DNA from: Massilia sp. Mn16-1_5 | GTDB taxonomy: Bacteria; Pseudomonadota; Gammaproteobacteria; Burkholderiales; Burkholderiaceae_D | Direction: 5' to 3' | Assembly: GCF_004798585.1 (NCBI RefSeq) | Contig: NZ_PPXQ01000005.1 | Span: 124,001 to 188,000 of the forward strand | DNA: 64,000 nt | In this document: positions 45,642 through 55,483 of the stretch, piece after piece | Layout: each line of letters begins with the position of its first letter | Numbering within the stretch: the first letter of the stretch is position 1 | Translations under genes and position numbers: made by a program | The notes under the pieces: model-generated | Database searches by the model: none | Told to the model about the DNA's origin: nothing | What the model saw: the letters and a program-made list of their open reading frames with translations, nothing else

Positions 45642-47006
45642 TCAGCGCAACGGCGCGGGATACGAAGCGACGCTGACGTTGCCGTCCTTGTCGACCGCCT
45701 GCACGCCGAAGAAGTAATTATCCTTCGACATGTTGATCGTGGCTTCCGTCACATTGCCGACGAACTTCGCACCCTGCCAGCCGGCTGCCGTGGTGTCGCG
45801 CCAGACGATGCGGTAGCCGGCGACGTCCGGCTCCGGATTGGCCTGCCACACCAGCGTCGAATCGTTCACCAGCTTGTCGGTGCGCACCTTGACGCCCTGC
45901 GGCGCGCTCGGCGCCAGGGCCAGCGAGGCCAGCGCCGCCGCGTTCACCTTGGCCACCTTGGCCGTGTAGTCGACGTCGACGAACTCGATCAGGTCGCCAT
46001 ACACCTTGCCGTTCTCGGTGCGCAGGTTCTGGTGCTGGTGCGAGAAGTCCTCGTTCGGTTCGGTAAAGCGCAGCGCGGCGTAGCCCTGCTCGAGGAAAGG
46101 CATGTGGTCGCCGCCGCGCAGGTAGCGGTCGTGGCGCTGAATGACGTTGACCTTGAAGCCCTTCACGTAACGCTCGCCCTGCTCCTTCACGTGGCGCGCG
46201 AGCTGGCGCGAGATCGAGTCGTTCTCGCCACCGGTTGCCACCAGCTGGCGCACGGTCTCGCTCATTTCCTTCGTCGCCGGCACGCCCTGGGCGAACAGGC
46301 GTACCTGCTTGTTGTCGACGCGGCCGTCGTCGGCGCGCGAGCTGCCGATGATGTCGTTGGTGAACATGCCGGCCACGTTCAGGTTCTTCTCGCGCGCCGT
46401 CTTCGCCCAGTGGCCGGCGCCGAGCAGGCCCTGCTCCTCGGCCGCAACGGCCATGAAGACCAGGGTCGCGTCGAACTTGTACTTGGCCATCACGCAGGCC
46501 AGTTCCATCACGGCGGCCGTGCCCGAAGCGTCGTCGTTGGCGCCCGGCGCTTTTCCGCTCGCATCCATCACGTCGGTATTGCGCGAGTCATAGTGACCGG
46601 TGACCACGTAGAGGCGGTCCTTCGAGGCATCCTGGGTGCCGGGCAGCGTGGCGACGACGTTGACGATTTCGGTGGGACGCGAAATGCGCGCCGAGACTGG
46701 AGCGATGTGGCTGTCGAAGCTCACCTGCAGGCTTGTCCCGGCGCCGCAGCGCTCCAGTTCCGAGCGGATCCAGCGCCGCGCGGCGCCGATGCCCGTGGTG
46801 TCCGAGGTCGTGTCCGACATCGTGTGACGGGTCTCGAAGCTGACCAGCTTGCGGATGTAGGCGTCGATGCGCTTGGGCGAGATCTCGACGACGATCTTGT
46901 CGATCTGGGCCTGGTGGCGGGTGACGTCGGGAGCGGTCGGTGCGGCGTGGGAACTGGCGGCGAACAGGCCGGCGACGAGGCCGGCGGTAATGCTGAGGCG
47001 AGGCAT
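45642..47006 (-). CDS. Secreted M28 family zinc metallopeptidase with C-terminal fibronectin-like domain
   Basis: 454 residues. Signal peptide (MPRLSITAGLVAGLFAASSHA). The M28 core shows zinc ligands His in YVVTGHYDSRN, Asp in GANDDASGTAAVMELACVM, Glu pair in MAVAAEEQGLLGAGHWA, Asp in FTNDIIGSS and His in FSHQHQNLR. The last about 90 residues (LAPSAPQGVKVRTDKLVNDSTLVWQANPEPDVAGYRIVWRDT...) form a fibronectin type III-like domain, presumably for substrate or surface binding. Likely an exported aminopeptidase or carboxypeptidase used to digest extracellular protein. Monocistronic. Confidence 0.93.
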   Translation of the reverse strand: MPRLSITAGLVAGLFAASSHAAPTAPDVTRHQAQIDKIVVEISPKRIDAYIRKLVSFETRHTMSDTTSDTTGIGAARRWIRSELERCGAGTSLQVSFDSHIAPVSARISRPTEIVNVVATLPGTQDASKDRLYVVTGHYDSRNTDVMDASGKAPGANDDASGTAAVMELACVMAKYKFDATLVFMAVAAEEQGLLGAGHWAKTAREKNLNVAGMFTNDIIGSSRADDGRVDNKQVRLFAQGVPATKEMSETVRQLVATGGENDSISRQLARHVKEQGERYVKGFKVNVIQRHDRYLRGGDHMPFLEQGYAALRFTEPNEDFSHQHQNLRTENGKVYGDLIEFVDVDYTAKVAKVNAAALASLALAPSAPQGVKVRTDKLVNDSTLVWQANPEPDVAGYRIVWRDTTAAGWQGAKFVGNVTEATINMSKDNYFFGVQAVDKDGNVSVASYPAPLR

Positions 47007-47092
47007 GAGGTTCCTTGGAAACGTTGCAGTCGATTCCCTATCTTCTCATGCCTCCTTGTTTGTTGCAGTATTTACACGCGCAGCTTGCGCGT

Positions 47093-47434
47093 TCAGGTGC
47101 TGGCCTTGGTGTCGGCCGGCTTGGCCTTCGCTTCCTTGGCCGCGGCCGGCTTGGCGGCCACGCCTTCCTTGCCCTTGCCGTTGACCTGCAGGCCGGCCTC
47201 GGACAGCTTGGCCGCCTTCTTGTCGCCCACGCCCTTTACGCGCTTCTGGAAGTCGGCCCAGTCCTTGAACTCGCCCTTGCTGCGCTCTTCCAGGATCGCC
47301 TTCGACATGCTCGGACCCACGCCCTTCACGCCGTCGAGGGCGGCGGCATCGGCCTTGTTGACGTCGACCTGGGCAAACGCGAAGCTGGTCGAAGCGGCCA
47401 GCGCGGCAATGGCAAGCATCAGTTTCTTGATCAT
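47093..47434 (-). CDS. Exported helix-hairpin-helix (ComEA-like) protein
   Basis: 113 residues. Signal peptide (MIKKLMLAIAALAASTSFAFAQ), then VDVNKADAAALDGVKGVGPSMSKAILEERSKGEFKDWADFQKRVKGVGDKKAAKLSEAGLQVNG: a complete helix-hairpin-helix repeat with GVGPSMSK and GVGDKKAAKL hairpins. The tail is lysine/alanine rich (KEGVAAKPAAAKEAKAKPADTKAST), consistent with DNA or surface contact. ComEA-type proteins bind double-stranded DNA in the periplasm during transformation; no other competence gene is adjacent, so a role in DNA uptake is inferred only from the fold. Confidence 0.9.
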   Translation of the reverse strand: MIKKLMLAIAALAASTSFAFAQVDVNKADAAALDGVKGVGPSMSKAILEERSKGEFKDWADFQKRVKGVGDKKAAKLSEAGLQVNGKGKEGVAAKPAAAKEAKAKPADTKAST

Positions 47435-47532
47435 CAGTGTCTCTCCGTTCAGGTAGCGGACGGCGGGTGCCGCCCGTGGCCATTAACGTGGCGGGATGGA
47501 GAGCGTTGACCGGGTACGGTTGATGTAGGTCA

Positions 47533-47670
47533 GTAGGGTGGGCATTCATGCCCACGCGGTATCGCACCGTTGCGGTTCGAAACGCCATTTCGACATGGAT
47601 GCGCCGTACCGCGTGGGCATGAATGCCCGGTGAAACCGTGAGCCAGGCCATTGGCCTGACCCACCCCTAC
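47533..47670. repeat. REP/BIME-like inverted pair 5 with internal insertion
   Basis: Left copy 47533-47561 (loop CATTCATG), right copy from 47606 (loop CATGAATG, exact complement). The right copy is interrupted after TGCCC by about 34 bases (47629-47662) that carry a small hairpin CAGGCCA-T-TGGCCTG, after which ACCCCTAC resumes. The element ends four bases from the rfaE1 stop. Confidence 0.75.
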
Positions 47671-47674
47671 AAAA

Positions 47675-48652
47675 TCAACCTGGGAAGAGTTCTTCGCGGG
47701 TGACGGTTGCAGTTCCGAGCTTGCCGACAACGATTCCACCAGCGCGATTTGCCGTGGCCAAAGCCACATCCAAAGGCGCGCCTGCACCGAGCATGGCGGC
47801 CATCGTGGCAATCACGGTATCGCCGGCGCCCGACACATCGAACACCTCGCGCGCATCGGCATGCACGTGCAGCACTTCCTTGTCCGTGTAGAGGCTCATG
47901 CCCTCTTCCGAGCGCGTCAGCAGCAGGGCTTCGAGCCCGAGCTCGGCACGCAGGGCCTGGGCCTTGGCGGTGAGCTGCTCCTCGTCCTTCCAGCTGCCGA
48001 CGATGCGCTTCAGTTCCGACTTGTTCGGCGTGAGCATGCTGGCCCCCCCATACGGCGAGAAATCGTCGCCCTTCGGATCGACCATCACGATCTTGCCGGC
48101 CGCACGGGCGGCGCGGATCATCTCGGCGACGTTCACCAGGCTGCCCTTGTTGTAATCGGAGAAGATCAGCACGTCGTAGTCCGGCAGCAGCGCCTTGAAC
48201 TGGGTGAGCTTGTCGCGCAGCACGGTCTCGGTGGGCGCGTCCTCGAAGTCGATGCGCACCATCTGCTGCTGGCGGCCGATGACGCGCAGCTTGATGATGG
48301 TGGAGATGGCTTCGTCGCGCTTCAGGTAGCTGTGGATGCCGGAGTCGCGCAGCAGGCTGTCCACTTGCGTGCCCGCCTCGTCGGCGCCGACCACGCCCAG
48401 CAGGCCGCTGTGGGCGCCGAGGGCGGCGGCGTTGCGCGCCACGTTGGCGGCGCCGCCAAGGCGCTCTTCGCGGCGCTCGATGCGCACCACCGGCACCGGC
48501 GCTTCCGGCGAAATGCGCGAGACGTCGCCGAACCAATAGCGGTCGAGCATGACGTCGCCGACGACGAGCATGCGCACGGTATCGAGTTTCGGGGCGGCGG
48601 TGTGCAGGTAATCTGCGCCGTCGAGCAGGCGGCTGGGGATGGAGTTCGTCAT
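47675..48652 (-). CDS. rfaE1: D-glycero-beta-D-manno-heptose-7-phosphate kinase (HldE kinase domain, stand-alone)
   Basis: 325 residues from MTNSIPSRLLDGADYLHTA; the longer frame overlaps lapB and is not needed. PfkB/ribokinase fold: VVGDVMLDRYWFGDVSRISPEAPVPVVRIERREERLGGAANVARN at the start, the ATP site EVFDVSGAGDTVIATMAAML near the C-terminus with catalytic aspartate in GAGD. There is no fused adenylyltransferase domain, as in other betaproteobacteria where RfaE2 is separate. It phosphorylates heptose-7-P at C1 for LPS inner core synthesis. It lies five bases after lapB on the same strand. Confidence 0.95.
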   Translation of the reverse strand: MTNSIPSRLLDGADYLHTAAPKLDTVRMLVVGDVMLDRYWFGDVSRISPEAPVPVVRIERREERLGGAANVARNAAALGAHSGLLGVVGADEAGTQVDSLLRDSGIHSYLKRDEAISTIIKLRVIGRQQQMVRIDFEDAPTETVLRDKLTQFKALLPDYDVLIFSDYNKGSLVNVAEMIRAARAAGKIVMVDPKGDDFSPYGGASMLTPNKSELKRIVGSWKDEEQLTAKAQALRAELGLEALLLTRSEEGMSLYTDKEVLHVHADAREVFDVSGAGDTVIATMAAMLGAGAPLDVALATANRAGGIVVGKLGTATVTREELFPG

Positions 48653-48657
48653 CGGAA

Positions 48658-49833
48658 TCAGTTCATCACGTTCAATTCTTCGGTACGGCGCGGCGGATAA
48701 GTCTCCCAGCGGCTGCACCCCGGACACTGCCAATAATACTGGCGCGCCTTGAAGCCGCAATGGCTGCACTGGTAGCGCGCCAGTTTGGTGGTGTAGCCGT
48801 GAATCAGGTTCTTCACCATCGACAGCTCTTCCCAGATATGGGCCGGGGCGTCCATCAGGCGCGCTTCCAGCAGTTTGTCAAGGCCGAGCAGAGTCGGGTT
48901 GCGGCGCAACTCGTCGACCACCAGCTGTTTGGCCGCCTCGACGCCGTCGAGTTCAATGACGGCCTTGAAGACGACGTCGATCAGGTCGATCGACGAGGCT
49001 TCGGCCAGGTAGGAACGCAGCAGGTTGACGCCTTCCTGCGGGCGGCCGACGCGGCGGTAGCCGTCCATCAGGCGGCCGGCGACCAGCGCCACGTGCGGCA
49101 CGCTCTGCTGTTCGACGCGCTTCCAGGTGGCGATCGCGCCTTCGACGTCGCCCTGGGCCAGCAGCACGTCGCCCAGCAGCATGGTCGCGCGCACGCTGTT
49201 GCGGTCGGCGTGCAGGGCCTTGTCCAGCAGCGCGGTCGCATCGAGCAGGTCGGTGCGCACCAGGGCGTCCTGGGCCAGCTCGCAATAGAACTGGGCGATT
49301 TCCTTCTGGCGCGCGCCGGCGCCGGACGCCTGCAGGCCGGTGGCGGCGTCGATGGCGCGGCCCCACTCCTTTTCGCGCTGGTAGATCTCGAGCAGGGCTT
49401 TACTGGCCTGCACGCTGTAGCTGCCTTCGACCAGGCCGTTGAAGGTCTCTTCGGCGCGGTCCAGCAGGCCGGCCTTCAGGTAGTCCATGCCGAGTTCGTA
49501 CTGGGCCTGGGTACGCTGCGCCGCGGGCAGGTCGGGCCGCGCCAGCAGGTTCTGGTGGACGCGGATGGCGCGTTCGATCTCGCCGCGGCGGCGGAACAGG
49601 TTACCGAGTGCGAAGTGCATGTCGGCCGTTTCCGGATCGAGCGTGACGATCTCGATGAAGGCGTCGATGGCTTTATCGGGCTGGTCGTTCAGCAGCAGGT
49701 TCAGGCCCTTGAAATAGGCCCGCGGCAGGGTGCGCGATTCGGACAGGATCTGTTTGATGTCGACCCGGGCGGCGATCCAGCCGAGGCCAAAGAAGACGGG
49801 GACGGCGAGCAGCCACCAGGTTTCAAATTCCAT
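48658..49833 (-). CDS. lapB: LapB/YciM lipopolysaccharide assembly protein
   Basis: 391 residues. N-terminal membrane anchor (WWLLAVPVFFGLGWIAARVD, about 6-25), then a run of TPR repeats through about residue 340, and a C-terminal rubredoxin-like zinc module with the two cysteine pairs CSHCGF and CPGCSRW. In E. coli LapB tethers FtsH to LpxC and controls lipid A synthesis at the inner membrane. Its neighbours lapA, rfaE1 and, elsewhere, lpxK and kdsB support the LPS role. It starts 38 bases after the lapA stop. Confidence 0.95.
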   Translation of the reverse strand: MEFETWWLLAVPVFFGLGWIAARVDIKQILSESRTLPRAYFKGLNLLLNDQPDKAIDAFIEIVTLDPETADMHFALGNLFRRRGEIERAIRVHQNLLARPDLPAAQRTQAQYELGMDYLKAGLLDRAEETFNGLVEGSYSVQASKALLEIYQREKEWGRAIDAATGLQASGAGARQKEIAQFYCELAQDALVRTDLLDATALLDKALHADRNSVRATMLLGDVLLAQGDVEGAIATWKRVEQQSVPHVALVAGRLMDGYRRVGRPQEGVNLLRSYLAEASSIDLIDVVFKAVIELDGVEAAKQLVVDELRRNPTLLGLDKLLEARLMDAPAHIWEELSMVKNLIHGYTTKLARYQCSHCGFKARQYYWQCPGCSRWETYPPRRTEELNVMN

Positions 49834-49871
49834 GGATTGTTATTCTTGGTTGCTTATTGATGATCGGGTAG

Positions 49872-50174
49872 TTACCGGGGTACCACGGCATCCGCGGCCG
49901 GCTGGGCGCTGCCGGTGCCGGCGGCGCTCTGCAGCGCCTGCACGGTGTGCTTGTGCTGCGAGGCTTCGCGGCGGTGGCGGAACACGGTCGGCGACATGGC
50001 CAGGATCCCGAGTGCGGCGCCGGCGATGAAGAAAGCCAGCAGCATCAGCACCAGCGGACCGCGCAGTTCGTAACCGAGGAAAAAGTTCAGATCGACTTCC
50101 TGCGTGTTCTTCAGCGCGAAGCCGAAAAACAGGACGAACAGGATGAATCCTGCGAGGGTGGAGACGAATTTCAT
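49872..50174 (-). CDS. lapA: LapA domain membrane protein
   Basis: 100 residues. Two membrane helices (STLAGFILFVLFFGFALKN and LVLMLLAFFIAGAALGILAM) with the LapA-type NTQEVDLNFFLGYELRGPLV between them, then a basic cytoplasmic tail (FRHRREASQHKHTVQALQ). It is an LPS assembly factor that works with LapB, in the conserved order ihfB-lapA-lapB. A perfect palindrome lies between it and ihfB. Confidence 0.94.
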   Translation of the reverse strand: MKFVSTLAGFILFVLFFGFALKNTQEVDLNFFLGYELRGPLVLMLLAFFIAGAALGILAMSPTVFRHRREASQHKHTVQALQSAAGTGSAQPAADAVVPR

Positions 50175-50266
50175 CGGGTGGGCCTGACGGTGGGTAACGC
50201 AAAGGCGCAGTGTCGCATATCTGCCCGTTTATTTCAAAGTTGAGGTCCGTTTGCGGGCGTCGGGAA

Positions 50267-50318
50267 TGGTGGGCACGGGGCGCCCACCCTACGTAGGGTG
50301 GGCGCCCCGTGCCCACCA
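50267..50318. repeat. Perfect 52-bp palindrome (REP-family core)
   Basis: The two 26-base arms meet at an ACGT centre (50291-50294) and are exact reverse complements: TGGTGGGCACGGGGCGCCCA-CCCTAC on the left. The arms carry the REP-family GTAGGGTGGGC/GCCCACCCTAC core but face each other with no spacer, unlike the other six loci. Confidence 0.9.
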
Positions 50319-50336
50319 ATTCCACGCACACCGACA

Positions 50337-50364
50337 TAAAAAAACGGCGTCCGAGGACGCCGTT
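50337..50364 (-). terminator. Rho-independent terminator after ihfB
   Basis: Minus strand: AACGGCGTC-CTCG-GACGCCGTT followed by seven or more uridines, 28 bases past the ihfB stop. Confidence 0.92.
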
Positions 50365-50391
50365 CTCTGTGCCTGCACGTGGCAGACGACT

Positions 50392-50697
50392 TCAGTCTTC
50401 GATGATCGGTTGCCCGACCATCGCGTCGACCCGCTCGCGCAACTGCTTGCCGGGCTTGAAGTGCGGCACCCGTTTTTCGGGAACCATCACCTTGTCGCCC
50501 GACTTCGGATTGCGGCCGATACGGGGTGGACGGCTGTTCAGAGCAAAGCTGCCGAAACCACGGATCTCGATGCGCTGCCCGGTCGCCAGGGCGTTGGTCA
50601 TCGCATCGAGGATGGTCTTGACTGCGTACTCCGCATCCTTGGCGACCAGCTGAGAATAACGCTCAGCCAGTCGTGCAATCAGCTCGGACTTGGTCAT
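50392..50697 (-). CDS. ihfB: Integration host factor beta subunit
   Basis: 101 residues. It starts [30 protein letters not shown] and carries the DNA-bending arm [44 protein letters not shown] with the intercalating proline in RNPKSG-type position. It pairs with IhfA to bend DNA by about 160 degrees at WATCAANNNNTTR sites, of which five exact copies occur in the array at 16.6-17.6 kb. It is 27 bases downstream of rpsA on the same strand, the usual order. Confidence 0.97.
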   Translation of the reverse strand: MTKSELIARLAERYSQLVAKDAEYAVKTILDAMTNALATGQRIEIRGFGSFALNSRPPRIGRNPKSGDKVMVPEKRVPHFKPGKQLRERVDAMVGQPIIED

Positions 50698-50724
50698 CTG
50701 GTCGCCTCAAGCGTGGCTAACGAA

Positions 50725-52431
50725 TTAGCCTTTGTTATCGAACTTGGCCTTGAGCAGAGCGCCCAGGCTGGTCGTGCCCGAAGCGGCGTTGCTGTCCGAA
50801 GCCAGCTTGCTCATCGCTTCCTGGGTGTCAGCGCTGTCTTTCGCCTTGATCGACAGCTGGATGCTGCGAGCCTTGCGATCGATGTTGATGACCAGGGCTT
50901 CGACCTTGTCGCCCACTTTCAGGTGGGTGCCGGCGTCTTCCACGCGGTCACGCGAGATTTCCGAAGCGCGCAGGTAGCCTTCGACTTCTTCGTTCAGGGC
51001 GATGACGGCGCCTTTCGGCTCAACTGACTTGACCGTACCGGTGACCAGGGAACCCTTGTCGTTCAGTGCGGCGAAGTTGTTGAACGGGTCGCCTTCCAGC
51101 TGCTTGACGCCCAGCGAGACACGCTCGCGCTCGACGTCGATCGCCAGCACGACGGCTTCCAGCTCGTCGCCCTTCTTGAAGCGGCGCACTGCCTCTTCGC
51201 CGGCTTCGGTCCACGACAGGTCCGACAGGTGGACCAGGCCATCGATGTTGCCTGGCAGGCCGATGAAGACGCCGAAGTCGGTGATCGACTTGATCGAACC
51301 CTTGACCTTGTCGCCCTTCTTGTGGGTCATGCCGAAGTCGTCCCATGGGTTCGCCTTGCACTGCTTCATGCCCAGCGAGATACGGCGACGCTCTTCGTCG
51401 ATTTCCAGGACCATGACTTCGACTTCGTCGCCCAGCTGCACGACTTTGTTCGGGGCCACGTTCTTGTTGGTCCAGTCCATCTCCGACACGTGCACCAGGC
51501 CTTCGATGCCCTGCTCGACTTCGACGAACGCGCCGTAGTCGGTGAGGTTCGTGACTTTACCGAACAGGCGGGTGCCTTGCGGGTAACGACGCGACAGGCC
51601 GGTCCATGGATCGTCGCCCAGCTGCTTGACGCCCAGCGAGACGCGGTTCTTTTCCTGATCGTACTTGAGGACCTTGGCGGTGATTTCCTGGCCAACCGAC
51701 AGCACTTCCGACGGGTGACGCACGCGACGCCATGCCAGGTCGGTGATGTGCAGCAGGCCGTCGATGCCACCCAGATCCACGAACGCGCCGTAGTCGGTGA
51801 TGTTCTTGACGACGCCGGTGACCACGGTGCCTTCTTTCAGGGTTTCCATCAGCTTCTGGCGCTCTTCGCCCATCGATGCTTCGATGACGGCGCGGCGCGA
51901 CAGCACGACGTTGTTACGCTTGCGGTCCAGCTTGATGACCTTGAATTCGAGGGTCTTGCCTTCGAACGGGGTGGTGTCCTTGACCGGACGGGTGTCGACC
52001 AGCGAACCCGGCAGGAATGCGCGGATGCCGTTGGTCAGGACGGTCAGGCCGCCCTTGACTTTGCCGTTGACGGTGCCGGTGACGATCTCGCCCGACTCCA
52101 TTGCTTTTTCCAGAGCCAGCCACGATGCCAGGCGCTTGGCCTTGTCGCGCGACAGGATGGTATCGCCGAAACCGTTTTCGAGCGATTCGATGGCCACGGA
52201 AACGAAGTCGCCGATCTGGACTTCCAGTTCGCCCTGGTCATTCTTGAATTCTTCGACCGGAATGAAGGCTTCCGACTTCAGGCCGGCGTTGACGATCACG
52301 AAGTTGTGATCCAGGCGCACGACTTCAGCGGAAATGACTTCGCCCGAGCGCATATCTTGACGCGACAGCGATTCCTCGAAGAGGGCTGCGAAGCTTTCCA
52401 TACCGGAATCTTGATTGGTTGCAGTAGACAT
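50725..52431 (-). CDS. rpsA: 30S ribosomal protein S1
   Basis: 568 residues. Six S1 (OB-fold) domains, at about 25-95, 113-178, 199-267, 284-354, 371-441 and 458-527, visible as repeats of GxVxxxxxxGxFVxLxxxxGLxH type, for example [27 protein letters not shown] and [30 protein letters not shown]. The first two domains anchor to the ribosome, the later ones bind mRNA. It recruits leader-poor mRNAs, relevant for lpxK. Essential, high-expression gene, followed by ihfB. Confidence 0.98.
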   Translation of the reverse strand: MSTATNQDSGMESFAALFEESLSRQDMRSGEVISAEVVRLDHNFVIVNAGLKSEAFIPVEEFKNDQGELEVQIGDFVSVAIESLENGFGDTILSRDKAKRLASWLALEKAMESGEIVTGTVNGKVKGGLTVLTNGIRAFLPGSLVDTRPVKDTTPFEGKTLEFKVIKLDRKRNNVVLSRRAVIEASMGEERQKLMETLKEGTVVTGVVKNITDYGAFVDLGGIDGLLHITDLAWRRVRHPSEVLSVGQEITAKVLKYDQEKNRVSLGVKQLGDDPWTGLSRRYPQGTRLFGKVTNLTDYGAFVEVEQGIEGLVHVSEMDWTNKNVAPNKVVQLGDEVEVMVLEIDEERRRISLGMKQCKANPWDDFGMTHKKGDKVKGSIKSITDFGVFIGLPGNIDGLVHLSDLSWTEAGEEAVRRFKKGDELEAVVLAIDVERERVSLGVKQLEGDPFNNFAALNDKGSLVTGTVKSVEPKGAVIALNEEVEGYLRASEISRDRVEDAGTHLKVGDKVEALVINIDRKARSIQLSIKAKDSADTQEAMSKLASDSNAASGTTSLGALLKAKFDNKG

Positions 52432-52542
52432 GAGTTATTTACAAGTTAGCCAGCAGGACCGGCGATAGTGCGGTTCTGAACTGGGTCAGGTTAAAACAAC
52501 ACCTATGAGGCAAAACGCCATCACAGGCACCAAACGAACTAC

Positions 52543-53205
52543 TTAGAGCAGCGTATGCCAATGGAGCACTTGCTCCACCGCCTCATCGACCGTCATGTCC
52601 GACGTATCGAGGATGTACGCGCCCTCTGCCGGGACCAGCGGGGCGACGGTGCGATGGGTATCGCGGTCGTCGCGCGCCTGCAAATCCGCCAGCAGACCTT
52701 CCATATTAGCAGAAATTCCTTTGCCAATCAATTGCTTATATCGGCGTTCGGCACGGGCTTCGACGCTGGCGGTAAGAAACACTTTTAGGCGTGCATTCGG
52801 GAAAATGACGGTGCCCATGTCACGGCCGTCGGCCACCAGTCCGGGCGCCTTGCGAAAGCCCAGTTGCAGGGCGTAGAGGGCCTGGCGCACGCCGGGAAAG
52901 GCCGCAATCCTGGAAGCATTGTTGCCCACTTCCTCGGCCCGGATCTGCGCCCCGACCTCTTCGCCGGCGAGGAAAATGTCACCATTCGAAAAGGAGGCCG
53001 GCAGTTCCTGCGCCAGCCGCGCCACCGCCTGCTCGTCGTCCAGCGCCACGCCGGCGCGCATGGCGGATAAGGCCGTCAGGCGGTACAGGGCGCCCGAGTC
53101 GAGCAGGTGGTAGCCGAGCCGGTCGGCGACGCGTGCCGCGACGGTGCCCTTGCCGGAGGCAGTCGGACCGTCGATCGTGATCACGGGAATGTGGGAATTG
53201 GGCAT
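52543..53205 (-). CDS. cmk: Cytidylate kinase
   Basis: 220 residues from [31 protein letters not shown], with the P-loop GPTASGKGT at 12-20; the longer open frame upstream is not needed. [24 protein letters not shown] and the [37 protein letters not shown] end are typical. It phosphorylates CMP and dCMP. Placed between aroA and rpsA as in most proteobacteria. Confidence 0.97.
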   Translation of the reverse strand: MPNSHIPVITIDGPTASGKGTVAARVADRLGYHLLDSGALYRLTALSAMRAGVALDDEQAVARLAQELPASFSNGDIFLAGEEVGAQIRAEEVGNNASRIAAFPGVRQALYALQLGFRKAPGLVADGRDMGTVIFPNARLKVFLTASVEARAERRYKQLIGKGISANMEGLLADLQARDDRDTHRTVAPLVPAEGAYILDTSDMTVDEAVEQVLHWHTLL

Positions 53206-53249
53206 TGTTTTTCTTTGAAAACGGTGAAAACGGGTATTAAAACACGCAG

Positions 53250-54581
53250 TTAGAACAGTTCGTTGCGCGCGATGCTCGCGAACGCTTCGAAGTAGTCGGG
53301 GAAGGTCTTGGCGACGCATTTCGGATCGTTGATGCGCATCGCGTTGCCGCGGCGCGCCTTGCCGTCCAGGGCGGCCAGCGAGAAGCACATCGCCATCCGG
53401 TGGTCGTCGTAGGTGTCGATCGTGGCCGGCAGCAGTTCTTCGGGCGGGGTGATGCTGATGTAGTCGGCGCCCTCCTCCACCGTGGCGCCGACCTTGCGCA
53501 GCTCCGTCGCCATCGCCGCCAGGCGGTCGGTTTCCTTCACGCGCCAGCTGGCGATGTTGCGCAGCGTGCTGGTGCCGTCCGCGTACAGCGCGGCGACCGC
53601 AATCGTCATCGCGGCATCGGGAATGTGGTTGAAGTCGGCGTCGATCGCCTTTAACACGCCATTGCCGCGCGCCTCGATCCAGTTCTCGCCGCGGGTGATG
53701 GTCGCACCCATGCGCGCCAAAGCGTCGGCGAAACGCACGTCGCCCTGGATGCTGTCCTGGCCCACGCCCTCGACCCGCACCGGCCCGCCGCCGATCGCGC
53801 CGGCCGCCAGGAAGTAGGAGGCCGAAGAGGCGTCGCCTTCGACGTGGATGCTGCCCGGCGAGACGTATTTCTGGCCCGGCTGCACGGTAAAGGAGGCCCA
53901 GCCGTTCTGCTCGACCGTCACGCCGAAACGGCGCATCAGGTTCAGCGTGATCTCGATGTAGGGTTTCGAGATCAGCTCGCCGACGACGTCGATCGTCACC
54001 GCATGGCCGCGCGCCATCAGCGGTGCGCTCATCAGGAGCGCGGTCAGGAACTGGCTCGACACGTTGCCGCGCACCGACATGCGATTCGCATGGATGTGGC
54101 CACGGCGAATGCGCAGTGGCGGGAAGCCCTGCTCCCCGGTGTACTCGATCTGGGTGCCGATCTCGTTGAGGGCATCGACCAGGTCGCCGATCGGACGCTC
54201 GTGCATGCGCGAGACGCCGTGCAGGGTGTAGTCGCCGCCGATCACGGCCAGGGCCGCCGTCAGCGGGCGGATCGCCGTGCCGGCGTTGCCCATGAAGAGG
54301 TCCGCCTCATGGTTCGGCAGCACGCCGGCCTGGCCATGCACCACAATGGTGCGTTCGTCGATTTCTTCCCAGACGATGCCCAGCGAGCGCAGCGCGCCCA
54401 GCATGACCATGGTGTCGTCGGAGGCGAGCAGGTCGTGGATCGTGGTCGTGCCTTCGCTCAGCGCGGCAAGCAGCAGCGTGCGATTGGAGATGCTTTTCGA
54501 ACCCGGCAGGCGCACCGTGCCCTCGGCGTGCATGACAGGCTCGAGGTCGATGTGCTGCGGGTAGTGTTTGGACTGCGTCAT
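53250..54581 (-). CDS. aroA: 3-phosphoshikimate 1-carboxyvinyltransferase (EPSP synthase)
   Basis: 443 residues from [21 protein letters not shown]; the ATG overlaps the tyrA stop (ATGA). Substrate residues appear in [40 protein letters not shown] (class I signature, with [10 protein letters not shown]), [14 protein letters not shown] and the PEP-binding arginines. It joins shikimate-3-phosphate and PEP. The NAGTAIRP motif and Gly/Ala at the usual glyphosate-contact positions look like the sensitive class I form, as judged from memory. Confidence 0.97.
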   Translation of the reverse strand: MTQSKHYPQHIDLEPVMHAEGTVRLPGSKSISNRTLLLAALSEGTTTIHDLLASDDTMVMLGALRSLGIVWEEIDERTIVVHGQAGVLPNHEADLFMGNAGTAIRPLTAALAVIGGDYTLHGVSRMHERPIGDLVDALNEIGTQIEYTGEQGFPPLRIRRGHIHANRMSVRGNVSSQFLTALLMSAPLMARGHAVTIDVVGELISKPYIEITLNLMRRFGVTVEQNGWASFTVQPGQKYVSPGSIHVEGDASSASYFLAAGAIGGGPVRVEGVGQDSIQGDVRFADALARMGATITRGENWIEARGNGVLKAIDADFNHIPDAAMTIAVAALYADGTSTLRNIASWRVKETDRLAAMATELRKVGATVEEGADYISITPPEELLPATIDTYDDHRMAMCFSLAALDGKARRGNAMRINDPKCVAKTFPDYFEAFASIARNELF

Positions 54582-55483
54582 TCGGGTTCCTGAGTTTTTG
54601 GCGGTGGAGGCTCGGCCGTTTCGATGGCTTCGCTCCAGGCCCGGCGGGCACGCTGCGCATTCGTATAGATGGCTTCCAGCTGGGCGCCATCGCCTGCGGC
54701 AAGGTGCTCGCGCAATATGGTCAATTGTGCCAGATACGCATCGAGCTCGGTGAGCAGCGCATCGCGATTCGCCAGGCTGATGTCGCGCCACATTTCGGGC
54801 GAGGAGCCGGCAATCCGGGTGAAGTCGCGAAAGCCGCTGGCGGCGTACTGGAACAGCAGGTCGGCGTGCGGCTTGCGGGCGATGTCGTCGACCAGGCCGA
54901 AGGCCAGCAGGTGCGGCAGGTGGCTGACCGCCGCGAACACGCGGTCGTGCTCTTCCGGCGTGAGCGTGTGGATGATCGCACCGCACAGGCGCCAGGCGGC
55001 AGCCACCAGGCCGACGTCGCCGGCGTCGTTTTCCGGCAGCGGCGTGATGACGGTCTTCTTGCCCTGGTAGAGCTCGGCCAGCGCGGCGTCCGGCCCGTTC
55101 GACTCGCGTCCGGCAATCGGGTGCGCGGGCACGAACTGTTTGACCTTGCTACCCAAGGCCGCGCGGGCCGAGGCGACCACGTCCGACTTGGTGCTGCCGG
55201 CGTCGGTGACCACGGTGCCGATGTCCAGGTAAGGGGCGAGCGCGGCCAGGATCGGCCCCGTCTGCGCCACCGGCGCGGCCAGCAGCACCAGGTCGGCGCC
55301 CGCCATCGCCTCTTCAGGCGACTCCGTGACGCTATCGACGATGCCGAGTTCCAGCGCGCGCGCCATCACTTCCTGCGAGCGTCCCATGCCGACGACCTGG
55401 CGCGCCGCGCCGGCCTTTTTCAGGGCCAGCGCGAACGAGCCGCCGATCAGCCCGACGCCGATGACGACGACCTTGCCCAGCAT
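54578..55483 (-). CDS. tyrA: Prephenate dehydrogenase
   Basis: 301 residues from [25 protein letters not shown], a GxGxxG Rossmann start; the frame extends upstream but the ATG at 55483 overlaps the hisC stop by one base (TAATG). Catalytic and substrate segments [30 protein letters not shown] and the [16 protein letters not shown] helix identify TyrA. No ACT or chorismate mutase domain is fused. It converts prephenate to 4-hydroxyphenylpyruvate for tyrosine. Confidence 0.96.
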   Translation of the reverse strand: MLGKVVVIGVGLIGGSFALALKKAGAARQVVGMGRSQEVMARALELGIVDSVTESPEEAMAGADLVLLAAPVAQTGPILAALAPYLDIGTVVTDAGSTKSDVVASARAALGSKVKQFVPAHPIAGRESNGPDAALAELYQGKKTVITPLPENDAGDVGLVAAAWRLCGAIIHTLTPEEHDRVFAAVSHLPHLLAFGLVDDIARKPHADLLFQYAASGFRDFTRIAGSSPEMWRDISLANRDALLTELDAYLAQLTILREHLAAGDGAQLEAIYTNAQRARRAWSEAIETAEPPPPKTQEPE

